DNA of 64,000 nucleotides from UBA7672 sp965279205 (lineage in GTDB: Bacteria > Pseudomonadota > Alphaproteobacteria > Caulobacterales > Hyphomonadaceae). The notes beneath the pieces are model-generated. The model was not told where the DNA came from. It saw nothing but the letters and a program-made list of their open reading frames with translations, and did no database searches. A program made the translations under genes and the position numbers. The stretch lies in assembly GCA_965279205.1 (NCBI GenBank), contig OZ257144.1, forward strand, positions 3,224,001 through 3,288,000, given 5' to 3'. The number at the start of each line of letters is the position of its first letter. The stretch's first letter is position 1. Shown here one piece after another: positions 37,466-46,050 of this stretch.

Positions 37466-38860
37466 CTAGCGCATCAGGAATCTCAAAAGGCGCTTTGCGC
37501 GCTTGCCATAGGGCGGCGCCAGCCAGTTGGCGGCGTTGAAGAAGCCCGTCCTGAATACGCCGCGCGCATGCGTAAAACGCTCAAAGCCCGCCCGGCCGTG
37601 ATAGTGGCCGATGCCGCTCTCACCGACGCCGCCAAACGGCAGCCCCTCCTGCGCAATATGCAGCAGCGTACCGTTGACCGTCACGCCGCCCGACTGCGTA
37701 CGCGCCAGGACATAGTCCTGCTCCTTCCGGTCCTCCGCGAACACATACAGCGCGAGCGGATGCGGCAGGCGGCCGATCCATTCGACCGCATCCTCGATCG
37801 ATTCATAGCCGATGACCGGCAGAACCGGGCCGAATATCTCTTCCTTGACCAGCAGGCAGGTCTCGGGCGGGTCAAGCACTACGGTCGGCGGCATCAGCCG
37901 TCGCGAACGATCGGCCGCCACCGGATGGCGCAACACGCGCGCGCCGCCCTGCTCTGCTTCCTCGATCGCCGCAGCAAGCCGGTCGTACGCCCGCTCGCTG
38001 ATCATGGTCGAATAGTCGTTGCCAAGATCCGGATAGGACCGCCGCGCCTCACCCACCACATGCTCGGCGAACTCGATCGCCTTGGCGCGCGGCACAAGCA
38101 CATAGTCCGGCGCGATGCAGGTCTGCCCCGCATTGACGAACTTGCCGTACGAGATCGCCTTCACCGCCTTGGCCATGGATGCGGAGGGACACACCACCGC
38201 CGGCGATTTCCCGCCGAGTTCGAGCGTCGCGGGCACGAGCCCCTCCGCCGTCGCGACCGCCACCTTGCGGCCAACCCCGGTCGAACCGGTGAAGACCAGA
38301 TGATCGAACGGCAGCTTCGTGAACGCCGCGGCTACTTCAGGCCCACCGGTCACGACGGCGACCTCCTCCTCGGAGAACACCTCCGAGATCGCCTTCTGCA
38401 GCAGTGCAGAAAATTCCGGCGTGTGTTCCGACGGCTTGAGGATCGCGCGATTGCCCGCCGCAAGAATATCGATCAGCGGCGACAGCGCGAGCTGCAGCGG
38501 ATAGTTCCACGGCGCCACCACGCCGACGACGCCCAGCGGCTCGTGCCGGATCCAGGCCGCGCCGGGCCAGAAAGTGAAGTCCACTTCTTGATGGCTCGGC
38601 TCCATCCACCACTTCACGTTCCGCCGCGCATGACGGATCGCCGACAACAGCACCATCGTTTCCAGCAGAGCCGTTTCGAACCGGGAACGATTTCCGAAAT
38701 CCGAGGAGATCGCCCCAGCGAACTGTTCGGTGCGGGAGCGCACCATCTCGTCCAGCTGCATCAGGCGCTGAACGCGAATCCGTGCGTTGGGCGGCCCATC
38801 GCGGCGCTGGGCGGCGCGCTGTAGCTCCAGCAGGCGCCCAGCTTCCGTCGCGTCGTCCAT
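37466..38860 (-). CDS. Aldehyde dehydrogenase (coniferyl-aldehyde dehydrogenase-like)
   Basis: A 464-residue NAD(P)-dependent enzyme. Visible are the APWNYPL cofactor/active-site Asn segment (about 118-124), FTGSTGVG, the general base in LELGGKSP (about 212) and the catalytic Cys in NAGQTCIAPDY (about 247). The short length and the hydrophobic C-terminal part (FERFTHARGVFRTGFF) fit the class-3-like/coniferyl aldehyde dehydrogenase (CalB) group that oxidises aromatic or fatty aldehydes. It is the first gene of a small minus-strand operon with the membrane protein gene downstream. Confidence 0.9.
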   Translation of the reverse strand: MDDATEAGRLLELQRAAQRRDGPPNARIRVQRLMQLDEMVRSRTEQFAGAISSDFGNRSRFETALLETMVLLSAIRHARRNVKWWMEPSHQEVDFTFWPGAAWIRHEPLGVVGVVAPWNYPLQLALSPLIDILAAGNRAILKPSEHTPEFSALLQKAISEVFSEEEVAVVTGGPEVAAAFTKLPFDHLVFTGSTGVGRKVAVATAEGLVPATLELGGKSPAVVCPSASMAKAVKAISYGKFVNAGQTCIAPDYVLVPRAKAIEFAEHVVGEARRSYPDLGNDYSTMISERAYDRLAAAIEEAEQGGARVLRHPVAADRSRRLMPPTVVLDPPETCLLVKEEIFGPVLPVIGYESIEDAVEWIGRLPHPLALYVFAEDRKEQDYVLARTQSGGVTVNGTLLHIAQEGLPFGGVGESGIGHYHGRAGFERFTHARGVFRTGFFNAANWLAPPYGKRAKRLLRFLMR

Positions 38861-38986
38861 GCGTCCGCCCTTACAACTCTGACGGTGAGTTGACCCGTGA
38901 CTGCGCGGGGTTTCAAGCTCCGCAATCGGGAAAGTGGGCTTCCAGCGTGAAAGTTTCGTAGGCGATCTGACCGCTGCCTGGCGCGG

Positions 38987-39673
38987 TCACTTGCCAAGCA
39001 GGCGCGCCGTCGACGTTACCGCAACGAGCCTTGCGCGCGAGTTGAACTGGCGGTTCGCCAGCGCAACGATGATCACCACGGTCGCCGCTACAAACGCTCC
39101 GGGATGGATGAACCAGGCAAGCACCGCAATCGCGAGAAAGAATGCGCGTAGGCCGTGCGTGAACTGTCCCGCTGCAGCGATGTTCATCTCGGCCACCTGC
39201 TCCGCCGCTTCCTCCGCTCCGGGCTGTCCCGCTTCCGGCGTCGCGGCCAACATCACGGCCGAATAGTTGAACACGCGATAGGCCCAGCCGAACTTGAAGA
39301 AGGCATACGCATAGAGCGCCATCACCACCGCCGTCTTCCCATAGAAGCTCGCGCGGTCGATCTCGACATGCACGAAGCTTTCCTCGAACGCGCGGATGAT
39401 CGTGTCTGCCGCCGTGAGCAGACCAAATCCCGCGCCTACCGCCAGCAGCGCAGTCGAAGCGAAGAACGATGTCGCCTGCTGCAGGCCGGTGATGATGTTG
39501 GCGTCGACCAGCCTCACCTGCCGCGCCGCCATCTGGCGCATCCATTCGCGTCGCTGCGTCTTCATCGCGGCGGACAGCGTATGGCGATGCCAGGGCGACC
39601 GGTCGATCAGCCAGCCCAGGAACCACCATGCGAAGATGAAGAAGGCGAGCGCTCCGCCATCCAGCCAGGTCAT
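38987..39673 (-). CDS. DUF599-family membrane protein
   Basis: A 228-residue membrane protein with helices at about 5-25, 70-95, 110-135 and two near 180-210. The conserved cytoplasmic stretch REWMRQMAARQVRLVDANIITGLQQATSFFAST is characteristic of DUF599 proteins, whose function is unknown. ATG at 39673 chosen because it immediately precedes the first helix; an in-frame upstream ATG at 39691 adds six residues. Confidence 0.8.
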   Translation of the reverse strand: MTWLDGGALAFFIFAWWFLGWLIDRSPWHRHTLSAAMKTQRREWMRQMAARQVRLVDANIITGLQQATSFFASTALLAVGAGFGLLTAADTIIRAFEESFVHVEIDRASFYGKTAVVMALYAYAFFKFGWAYRVFNYSAVMLAATPEAGQPGAEEAAEQVAEMNIAAAGQFTHGLRAFFLAIAVLAWFIHPGAFVAATVVIIVALANRQFNSRARLVAVTSTARLLGK

Positions 39674-39727
39674 GACAACTCCCCACGGCAAACCGCAGGG
39701 AGCTTAGCCGGTGAATGTGTCCGCTGA

Positions 39728-40231
39728 CTACCTGCCGAGGAAATCCTGCTTGCCCAGCGGCACGCCATTGTGGCGCAGGATCGCGTAGGCGGTCGTCACA
39801 TGGAACATGAAGTTCGGCAGGGCAAAGCCTGTTAGATAATCGATTCCCTTGAACGTCATCTCGCCATTGGGAAACTTCAGCACGACAGGATGCTCTTCCG
39901 ATCCGTCGATCGCGCTGGCCGGTACGCTCTTGATGTAGTCGATCGTGTTCGCGATCCGCACGCGCAATTCAGAGATGGTTGTTTCGGTATCCGCCATCGT
40001 GGGCGCCGTCCCACCCGAAAGCCGCGCGATCGCACCTTTCGAAGTATCGCTGGCGAACTGGATCTGCGACGACAGCGGCCGCATGTCGGGGGCCAGCCGA
40101 GCCGCAACCAACACGTTCGGGTCGAAATTGCGCTCCTTGGCGTTGGCCTCGGCCTTTTCCAGAAGCTTGTCCAGATTGCCCAGCATCCTCAGGAAAACAG
40201 GCGTGCTCGCCTTGTACATCGAGATCGACAT
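39728..40231 (-). CDS. DUF1993-family protein
   Basis: A 167-residue soluble protein beginning MSISMYKASTPVFLRMLGNLDKLLEKAEA with later MRPLSSQIQFASDTSKGAIARLSG and DYLTGFALPNFMFHVTTAYAILRHNGVPLGKQDFLG. This is the full DUF1993 pattern, a four-helix DinB-like fold; the metal ligands of true DinB enzymes are only partly present. Function unknown. It stands upstream of the DUF599 gene on the same strand and diverges from the isomerase gene. Confidence 0.85.
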   Translation of the reverse strand: MSISMYKASTPVFLRMLGNLDKLLEKAEANAKERNFDPNVLVAARLAPDMRPLSSQIQFASDTSKGAIARLSGGTAPTMADTETTISELRVRIANTIDYIKSVPASAIDGSEEHPVVLKFPNGEMTFKGIDYLTGFALPNFMFHVTTAYAILRHNGVPLGKQDFLGR

Positions 40232-40356
40232 CAGATTGTCCCTTGATTGTCCTCAGTTCCGCCGGAGGACCCGGCGGTGTCCGACATCCGATATGGGCGC
40301 CGTTTTTGGCTGCACAATCTGCTAGGGTTGCGAATCGTCGCCTTCGAGGACTTCTC

Positions 40357-40974
40357 GTGAAACTGCAATTCTGGTTCGAATTCGCCTCGACCTACTCGTA
40401 TCCAGCCGTAATGCGGATCGACAAGGTAGCCGCTGCCCGCGGCGTCGAGATCGAATGGCGGCCCTTCCTGCTTGGACCCCTCTTCCATGCCCAGCAGGGG
40501 ATGAAGGACAGCCCGTTCAACATCGTGCCGGTCAAGGGCGCCTACATGTGGCGCGACGTGGAACGGACCTGCGAGAAATACAGCCTGCCTTTCCGCCGTC
40601 CCCACCGCTTCCCGCAGAACGGCCTGATGGCGGCGCGGATCACTCTTTCTCTGCTCCAGAAAGAGCGGCCCAATTTCGTGAAAGCGGTCTATCAGGCCAA
40701 TTTCGTCCACGACCGCGATATCTCGGACCCCCAGATCCTCCATGCCGCGGCGCGGCGTGCCGGCCTCGATCCACTGGAAGTCCTGGGAGCCATGAAGTCG
40801 GAAGCGATCAAGGACGAGCTGAAGGAAGAAACCGCCAAGGCGGCCGATCTCGGCATCTTCGGGGCCCCGACCTTTGTGACACACGACGGCGAGCTCTTCT
40901 GGGGCAATGACCGGATCGAGGATGCTCTTGATTGGGCGGTCCGGGGAACGCTAAGACCCAATACGCAAAACTGA
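40357..40974 (+). CDS. DsbA-family 2-hydroxychromene-2-carboxylate isomerase-like protein
   Basis: A 205-residue thioredoxin-fold (kappa-GST-like) protein starting MKLQFWFEFASTYSYPAV. The Ser in FASTYSY takes the place used to activate glutathione in HCCA isomerases; there is no CxxC. The C-terminal IFGAPTFVTHDGELFWGNDRI is typical. Members isomerise 2-hydroxychromene-2-carboxylate in naphthalene breakdown, but no naphthalene genes are here, so another GSH-dependent isomerisation is possible. GTG start with GAGG upstream; 35 bases before the next acyl-CoA dehydrogenase gene, probably one operon. Confidence 0.85.
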   Translation: MKLQFWFEFASTYSYPAVMRIDKVAAARGVEIEWRPFLLGPLFHAQQGMKDSPFNIVPVKGAYMWRDVERTCEKYSLPFRRPHRFPQNGLMAARITLSLLQKERPNFVKAVYQANFVHDRDISDPQILHAAARRAGLDPLEVLGAMKSEAIKDELKEETAKAADLGIFGAPTFVTHDGELFWGNDRIEDALDWAVRGTLRPNTQN

Positions 40975-41009
40975 AGAACCGGTACGCAAGCGGGCTAGCG
41001 GAGATACAA

Positions 41010-42143
41010 ATGGCGTTCGTGCTCACCGAAGAGCAGCAGATGCTGCGCGACAGCGCGCGATCCTTTGCCGACGAAAAGCTGCCGGTCAGCCAGCTCCGCA
41101 ACCTGCGCACCAGGGGCGCGGGCTTCGACAAGGCCGCGTGGAAGGAAATGGTCGAGCTCGGCTTCACCGGCGTCCTGATCCCCGAGGAATTCGGCGGCTC
41201 GGGCTTCGGTTATGTCGGCCTCGGCCAGGTGCTCGAGGCGCAGGGCCGCACCATCGCCGCCTCGCCGCTACTCTCCACCGCCCTCATCGGCGCGTCGGCT
41301 CTGATCCTTGCCGGGAATGACAGGCAGAAAGCCGATTACCTGCCGAAGATCGCGTCCGGCGATTGCCTCGTTGCGCTCGCTGTCGATGAACACCCGCATC
41401 ACGATCCGGCCAGCATCGCGCTCAAGGCGACGAAGTCTGGCGCTGGCTACACGCTGTCGGGCGACAAGCGCTATGTCGTCGATGGCGCTGACGCCAATCT
41501 TCTGATCGTTGCAGCGCGTACATCCGGCGACGCTGGCGCCACATCGGGCATCACGCTTTTCCTGGTGCCGGGCGACGCAAAGGGCGTCACGCGCACGGCG
41601 CTCAAGACGCTCGATGCCCACGCCGCTGCTGCAGTCTCGTTCAAGGATGTGGCGGTTGGCGCCGACGCCGTGCTTGGTTCGGTCGATGCCGGCCTCGCCA
41701 CGCTGGAGGCAATCCTCGATCGGGCTCGCATCGGCCTTGCCGCTGAAATGCTTGGCGCCTCCGATGCCGCTTTCGAGATGACGTCCGAATACCTCAAGGT
41801 CCGCAAACAGTTCGGCCAGCTGATCGGATCGTTCCAGTCGCTGCAGCATCGTGCCGCGATCATGTTTACCGAACTCGAACTTACCCGCTCCTGCGTTGCC
41901 GCCGCGCTCGATGCGCTCGACCGCAACGCCAACAATGTCGCCGAACTGGCTTCGCTGGCGAAGGCGCGCGCCGGCGAGACGCTGCACCTCGTCTCCAACG
42001 AGACCGTCCAGATGCATGGCGGCATCGGCATGACCGACGCGCATGACTCAGGCCTCTACATGAAACGCGCCCGCGTGCTCGAAGCCCTCTACGGCTCGGA
42101 AAGCTATCACCGCGACCGTTATGCAAGGCTAGGCGGGTACTGA
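41010..42143 (+). CDS. Acyl-CoA dehydrogenase
   Basis: A 377-residue acyl-CoA dehydrogenase-family protein starting MAFVLTEEQQMLRDSARSFADEKLP. The N-terminal helical domain (1-120) and C-terminal domain (about 230-377; FGQLIGSFQSLQHRAAIMF, MHGGIGMTDAHDSGLYMKRA) are clear, while the middle FAD-loop region (LVALAVDEHPHHDP) lacks the usual TEPGxGSD, as in the smaller subunits of heteromeric FadE pairs. The QMHGGIG motif is intact. It may pair with another subunit or act on unusual acyl-CoAs. GGAG precedes the ATG. Confidence 0.88.
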   Translation: MAFVLTEEQQMLRDSARSFADEKLPVSQLRNLRTRGAGFDKAAWKEMVELGFTGVLIPEEFGGSGFGYVGLGQVLEAQGRTIAASPLLSTALIGASALILAGNDRQKADYLPKIASGDCLVALAVDEHPHHDPASIALKATKSGAGYTLSGDKRYVVDGADANLLIVAARTSGDAGATSGITLFLVPGDAKGVTRTALKTLDAHAAAAVSFKDVAVGADAVLGSVDAGLATLEAILDRARIGLAAEMLGASDAAFEMTSEYLKVRKQFGQLIGSFQSLQHRAAIMFTELELTRSCVAAALDALDRNANNVAELASLAKARAGETLHLVSNETVQMHGGIGMTDAHDSGLYMKRARVLEALYGSESYHRDRYARLGGY

Positions 42144-42207
42144 CCCCGGACCGCCGGGCGCCCGCCCGGCAGTCGCTGCACGGCAGCGAGAATTCCCTCG
42201 GCGCAGA

Positions 42208-42357
42208 CCCCCTCCTGTCCTCCCCCTTTTAGGGGGAGGGGCCCGGATGCGTCACCGTCGCTCACAGCCACCGCCATCCCTGCAGCCAGATCTTCAGTTG
42301 ATTGTCCAATCCAGGCAACGCGGTCCCTCCCCCTAAAAGGGGGAGGACAGGAGGGGG
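42208..42357. repeat. Intergenic element with perfect 33-bp terminal inverted repeats
   Basis: Arms at 42208-42240 and 42325-42357 are exact reverse complements; each arm also folds on itself through CCCCCTTTTAGGGGG. They enclose 84 bases without an ORF. The element lies between convergent genes (acyl-CoA dehydrogenase and VOC protein) and could act as a bidirectional terminator. The structure is that of a small non-autonomous mobile element or dispersed palindromic repeat. Confidence 0.8.
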
Positions 42358-42371
42358 GCTGCCGCCAGCAG

Positions 42372-42755
42372 CTAGCTCTCCTCACACTCCACCGGATCGT
42401 CCGTCTCTTCCGAGATGATGATTGGATACCCGTCCGGGTCCCTGAACGAGAACTCGCGCCGTCCATACCAGTAGACTTCCGGTCCCCAGTCGATCTTCAC
42501 GCGATCCTTTACGGCAGCATGCACGGCCATCGCGTCGTCGACATTGATCGCTATCGTCACGCCGCCCACCGCCTCGCCCGGCTGGGCCAGCGAGAATTGC
42601 AGGGTAACTTCGTCGCGCCGCATCACCACGAAGCTTGGATCGTCCTCGGGCCACGCATCGCCGGCCTCGAAGCCAAGTATGTCCTCGTAGAATCGCAACG
42701 TGCTTTCCAGGCCGCGGATCGTGAGACGAGGCGATGTTCCCAGAAACCGCACCAT
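42372..42755 (-). CDS. VOC-family (glyoxalase/bleomycin-resistance-like) protein
   Basis: A 127-residue single VOC module pair: beta-alpha-beta-beta-beta units with LTIRGLESTLRFYEDILGFEA and VDDAMAVHAAVKD...YGRREFSFRDPDGYPIIISEE. The C-terminal DPDGYP...E fits the metal-site strand. Activity unknown; family members include dioxygenases, epimerases and resistance proteins. It is divergent from the serine hydrolase gene. Confidence 0.85.
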   Translation of the reverse strand: MVRFLGTSPRLTIRGLESTLRFYEDILGFEAGDAWPEDDPSFVVMRRDEVTLQFSLAQPGEAVGGVTIAINVDDAMAVHAAVKDRVKIDWGPEVYWYGRREFSFRDPDGYPIIISEETDDPVECEES

Positions 42756-42841
42756 GCCGCTCTCCGCTACGCTGGCATTTTCTTACCCGAAGGATAGGCT
42801 CAGTCAGCCAAAAGACCAGCGTGCCGCTTCGGGAGAAACGC

Positions 42842-44089
42842 ATGACCACGCAGCTCGACGCCAGGACGTCGGATCCCCGCGTGCTGGGATTGATGCAAGG
42901 CTTCCCGCCCGGCCCGGACAAGACGGTTCAAATGGATGGCGGCCTCAGCGGCAGCTCTTTCCCCAACACCCGCTGGGCCTTCAGCCACCAGCGCGAGCTG
43001 AAGGCCACCGTGAACATCCGTCGCGGCAACGCTCCGGCCTACACCTTCCCGAAAAAGCTGCGCAAGGACATCGACGCGATCTCCTTCACCACGATGGAAG
43101 GTGAGCAGCTCACCTGGGCGCAGTTCATCGACGCCATGTTCACTGACGGCATAGTCGTCCTGCATCGCGGCCAGATCGTCTACGAGACCTATCGTGGCGC
43201 GCTGGAGCCGCAGTTTCCGCATATCGCCTTCTCTATGACCAAGTCCTTCGTCGGCCTGATGGCCGCAATGCTCGCCCATGAAGGCAAGATCGATCCCAAC
43301 GCGCTCGTCCCTGCCTACGTGCCCGAACTCGCCAACACTGCTTTCGGCGACGCCATGGTGCGCCACGTCATGGATATGACGATTGGCGTCAAATATTCGG
43401 AGAACTACACCGACCCGGAAGCGGAGGTCCGGACCTATGGCATCGCCGCCGGTTACGCCGCGCCCCCGCCGGGCTATGCTGGCCCAAGGACGATCTTTGA
43501 TTTTCTCAAGACGCTCGGCAAGCAGGGCGAGCACGGCCAGGCCTTCGCCTACAAGACCTGCAACACCGAGGTGCTCGCCTGGATCGTCCAGCGCGTCACC
43601 AACACGCCGATGGCGCAGCTGATCTCCGAGCGCATCTGGCAAAAGCTCGGCGTCGAGGAAGACGCTTTCATCATCGTCGATCCGATTGGCGCAGCTGCCT
43701 GTGGCGGCGGCATGAACCTCGCCCTGCGCGATCTGGCCCGCTTCGGCGAGATGATGCGCCTTGAGGGCGTATTCAACGGCAACGAGATCGTGCCCGAGGA
43801 AGTCGTCGACGACATCGCCAATGGCGCAAACCGCGACCATTTCGCCAAGGCCGGTTACTCGACGCTGCCCGGCTGGAGCTATCGCAACCAGTGGTGGGTC
43901 AGCCACGACAAGTTCGGCGCCTACACCGCCCGCGGCATCCACGGCCAGGTCTGCTGGATCGCGCCAAAGGCCGAAGTGGTGATAGCTCGCCTCGCCTCCC
44001 ACCCCGTGGCCGCTAACGGCAACAGCATCCTCGACAAGGTCTCTCTGCCCGCCTACGCGGCGCTGGCCGAGCACCTGACGAAATCCTGA
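42842..44089 (+). CDS. Serine hydrolase, beta-lactamase/NylB-like family
   Basis: A 415-residue protein of the class-C beta-lactamase/penicillin-binding fold. The nucleophile motif SMTK (in AFSMTKSFVG, about 137-140) and the Tyr in FAYKTCNTEV (about 237) provide the Ser-Lys-Tyr triad, and a GIHGQ near the C-terminus replaces the KTG triad. SMTKS and the tract around it resemble 6-aminohexanoate-dimer hydrolase and esterase EstB-like enzymes. No signal peptide, so it is cytoplasmic. GGGAG precedes the ATG. Confidence 0.87.
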   Translation: MTTQLDARTSDPRVLGLMQGFPPGPDKTVQMDGGLSGSSFPNTRWAFSHQRELKATVNIRRGNAPAYTFPKKLRKDIDAISFTTMEGEQLTWAQFIDAMFTDGIVVLHRGQIVYETYRGALEPQFPHIAFSMTKSFVGLMAAMLAHEGKIDPNALVPAYVPELANTAFGDAMVRHVMDMTIGVKYSENYTDPEAEVRTYGIAAGYAAPPPGYAGPRTIFDFLKTLGKQGEHGQAFAYKTCNTEVLAWIVQRVTNTPMAQLISERIWQKLGVEEDAFIIVDPIGAAACGGGMNLALRDLARFGEMMRLEGVFNGNEIVPEEVVDDIANGANRDHFAKAGYSTLPGWSYRNQWWVSHDKFGAYTARGIHGQVCWIAPKAEVVIARLASHPVAANGNSILDKVSLPAYAALAEHLTKS

Positions 44090-44100
44090 CGAAAAGGCTC

Positions 44101-44131
44101 TTGACCTAGAGTGCACTCTAGGCGGTTCATC
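44101..44131 (+). promoter_or_regulatory. MerR-type promoter with operator palindrome
   Basis: TTGACC (-35, 44101-44106) overlaps the perfect 18-base palindrome CCTAGAGTGCACTCTAGG (44105-44122), followed by a poor -10 (TTCATC, 44126-44131) at a 19-base spacing. An over-long spacer with a dyad inside it is the hallmark of MerR-activated promoters. It drives the SnoaL-MerR operon that starts at 44164, so the MerR regulator is probably autoregulated. Confidence 0.8.
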
Positions 44132-44163
44132 TCAAGACCGGCACAACAGGAAAGGCCGGTACG

Positions 44164-44577
44164 ATGACCACAGAGACCAACCGCAAGCTGATGACGGACA
44201 TCATGAGCGCGACTGCCCGGGGCGATACGCGGCCGTTCGCCGAGGCGATGCATGACGACTTCGTTTTCCGTCCAATGGCTTCGTCGCGAAAGGGCGTCTG
44301 GGCAGATGCCTACCCCAGCAAGCAGCGGGCCCGCGCCTTCTTCCGCGCATGGCACGCCCAGATGGACGGCGGCATGACCAACACGCCCGTCGCGATATTC
44401 GCGGACGGCGACCATGTGATCGTCGAAAGCCGGGGCGCCGCGAAGATGAAATCGGGAGAGCGCTACGATCAGCGTTACTGCATGGTCCTGCGTTTTGACG
44501 GCGGCAAGATCATGGAGATGCGCGAGTACTTTGATAGCGGTCTTGCCGACGCATTGTTCGAGAAAGCCGAGGCGTGA
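44164..44577 (+). CDS. SnoaL/NTF2-like protein (ketosteroid isomerase-related)
   Basis: A 137-residue alpha+beta-barrel protein: TNRKLMTDIMSATARGDTRPFAEAMHDDFVFRPM at the start and VLRFDGGKIMEMREYFDSGLADALF at the end are diagnostic of the SnoaL-like group. These bind small hydrophobic ligands or act as isomerases/hydrolases. Its gene is the target of the MerR-type promoter just upstream and its stop overlaps the GTG start of the merR gene, so it is likely the effector induced by the same ligand. Confidence 0.85.
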   Translation: MTTETNRKLMTDIMSATARGDTRPFAEAMHDDFVFRPMASSRKGVWADAYPSKQRARAFFRAWHAQMDGGMTNTPVAIFADGDHVIVESRGAAKMKSGERYDQRYCMVLRFDGGKIMEMREYFDSGLADALFEKAEA

Positions 44578-45044
44578 GCGAACGTTTCCACATAGGCAGG
44601 CTGGCCAAGCTTTGCGGCCGGAGCGTGCACACCATCCGGTGGTACGAGGCTCAGGGTCTGATCCCCAATGTCGAGCGCGACGCTGGTGGCCGGCGTGTCT
44701 ATGTCCACGGCCATGTCGAGCATCTGGTCTTCCTCGAATGGCTGCGGCGCACAGGTATGTCGGTCGAGGAGATGCGGAAACTCACGACGCTTGGCCTGCA
44801 AGGCTGGAGCACGATCGGTGATCGCGAAGAACGGCTGAAAGCACATCGCAAGCGCCTCGAAGAGGAAATCGAGGTGCTGCATGCCGCATTCGAACTGATC
44901 GACGCAAAGCTGGCCTATTACGCGGAGTGGCGGGCGAAAAAGAAACGCCCGCCGCCTCTGCTCGTTATTCCCGGCCCGAAAGGCCGCCCGGAGGAAAAGC
45001 GGCAGCCTTCGCGTACCGCGCGACGGATCAGAGCAAGCGCTTGA
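44574..45044 (+). CDS. MerR-family transcriptional regulator
   Basis: A 156-residue regulator with the N-terminal winged helix (HIGRLAKLCGRSVHTIRWYEAQGLIP, about 6-31; RRVYVHGHVEHLVFLEWLRRTGMSVEEM, about 42-70) and a coiled-coil dimerisation helix (about 80-120). The C-terminal tail is basic and has no Cys pair for metal binding, so an organic ligand is likelier. GTG start overlapping the SnoaL stop. Probably binds the palindrome at 44105-44122. Confidence 0.9.
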   Translation: MSERFHIGRLAKLCGRSVHTIRWYEAQGLIPNVERDAGGRRVYVHGHVEHLVFLEWLRRTGMSVEEMRKLTTLGLQGWSTIGDREERLKAHRKRLEEEIEVLHAAFELIDAKLAYYAEWRAKKKRPPPLLVIPGPKGRPEEKRQPSRTARRIRASA

Positions 45045-45113
45045 AACCCGCTGGCGTTTCGTCGCGCCGCCGCTAGTGTGCGCGCCATAAATAGCAGCCC
45101 TCGGGAGCCCAAC

Positions 45114-45911
45114 ATGATCGAGAACCTCTTTTCGCTGAAAGGCCGCGTCGCGCTCGTGACCGGCGGATCGCGCGGCATTGGAAAGATGATCGCCCAGGGC
45201 TTCGTCGAGAGCGGCGCCAAGACCTACATCTCCGCCCGCAAGGCCGACGCCTGCGACGCGACCGCCGCCGAGCTTACCGCGCTAGGCCATGCGCAATGCA
45301 TTTCGCTGCCGCAAGACATCTCGACCGTCGCAGGCGCCAAGATGCTCGCCGAAGAGATCTACAAGCGCGAAGGCAAGCTCGACATTCTCGTCAACAACGC
45401 CGGCGCCGCGTGGGCGGCGAGCTTCGAGGAGTTTCCCGAGAGCGGCTGGGACAAGGTGATGAACCTCAACGTGAAGTCACCCTTCTTCCTCACTCAAGCG
45501 CTGCACGCCGCGCTGAAGAAGGCCGCGAGCCATGACAAGCCCGCCAAGGTCATCAACATCTGCTCGATCGACGGCATCCGCCTGAATCCGTGGGAGACGT
45601 ATTCGTACCACGCGTCAAAATCGTCGCTGCTCTATCTCACCAAGCGGATGGCCGCGCGGCTGGTTCAGGACAACATCGTCGTCACCGCCATCGCGCCGGG
45701 ACCGTTCGCCTCCGAGATGAACAAGACCGCGCGCGATCAGGAAGCCGCCGTTGCCGCCCGCACGCCGATGCGCCGCATCGGCCGCGACGAGGACATGGCC
45801 GGCACGGCAATCTTCCTCGCCTCGAAAGCTGGCGACTATGTGGTCGGCGACTCGATCGCGGTGGACGGCGGCATCGCCTACGCGAGCTTGCCGACGGACG
45901 GCCCGAGCTAG
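45114..45911 (+). CDS. Short-chain dehydrogenase/reductase
   Basis: A 265-residue classical SDR: TGGSRGIG (about 16-23), NNAGAAW (about 93), Ser in NICSIDG and YSYHASK as Tyr-x3-Lys (about 167-171). The C-terminal AVDGGIAYASLP is typical of RhlG/3-oxoacyl-ACP-reductase-like members. GGGAG lies upstream of the ATG. Substrate unknown; no fatty-acid genes are adjacent. Confidence 0.9.
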   Translation: MIENLFSLKGRVALVTGGSRGIGKMIAQGFVESGAKTYISARKADACDATAAELTALGHAQCISLPQDISTVAGAKMLAEEIYKREGKLDILVNNAGAAWAASFEEFPESGWDKVMNLNVKSPFFLTQALHAALKKAASHDKPAKVINICSIDGIRLNPWETYSYHASKSSLLYLTKRMAARLVQDNIVVTAIAPGPFASEMNKTARDQEAAVAARTPMRRIGRDEDMAGTAIFLASKAGDYVVGDSIAVDGGIAYASLPTDGPS

Positions 45912-45985
45912 TCGCCCGCGTCGGCAATTGTTACGGAATCCATTTGGTTCCGTTCAACTGACAACTTTTCGACTGCGTGTTTGTC

Positions 45986-46010
45986 GGAACCTCGTTCCGG
46001 CATCCCCGTT
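45986..46010 (+). promoter_or_regulatory. EcfG-type promoter
   Basis: GGAAC (45986-45990), 16-base spacer, CGTT (46007-46010), about 40 bases before the ATG at 46051. The -35 is mirrored by GTTCC at 45994-45998. Confidence 0.8.
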
Positions 46011-46050
46011 CTGGATTGGCTCAGTCCAAGCGAGGAAAGGCGTACGCGCC

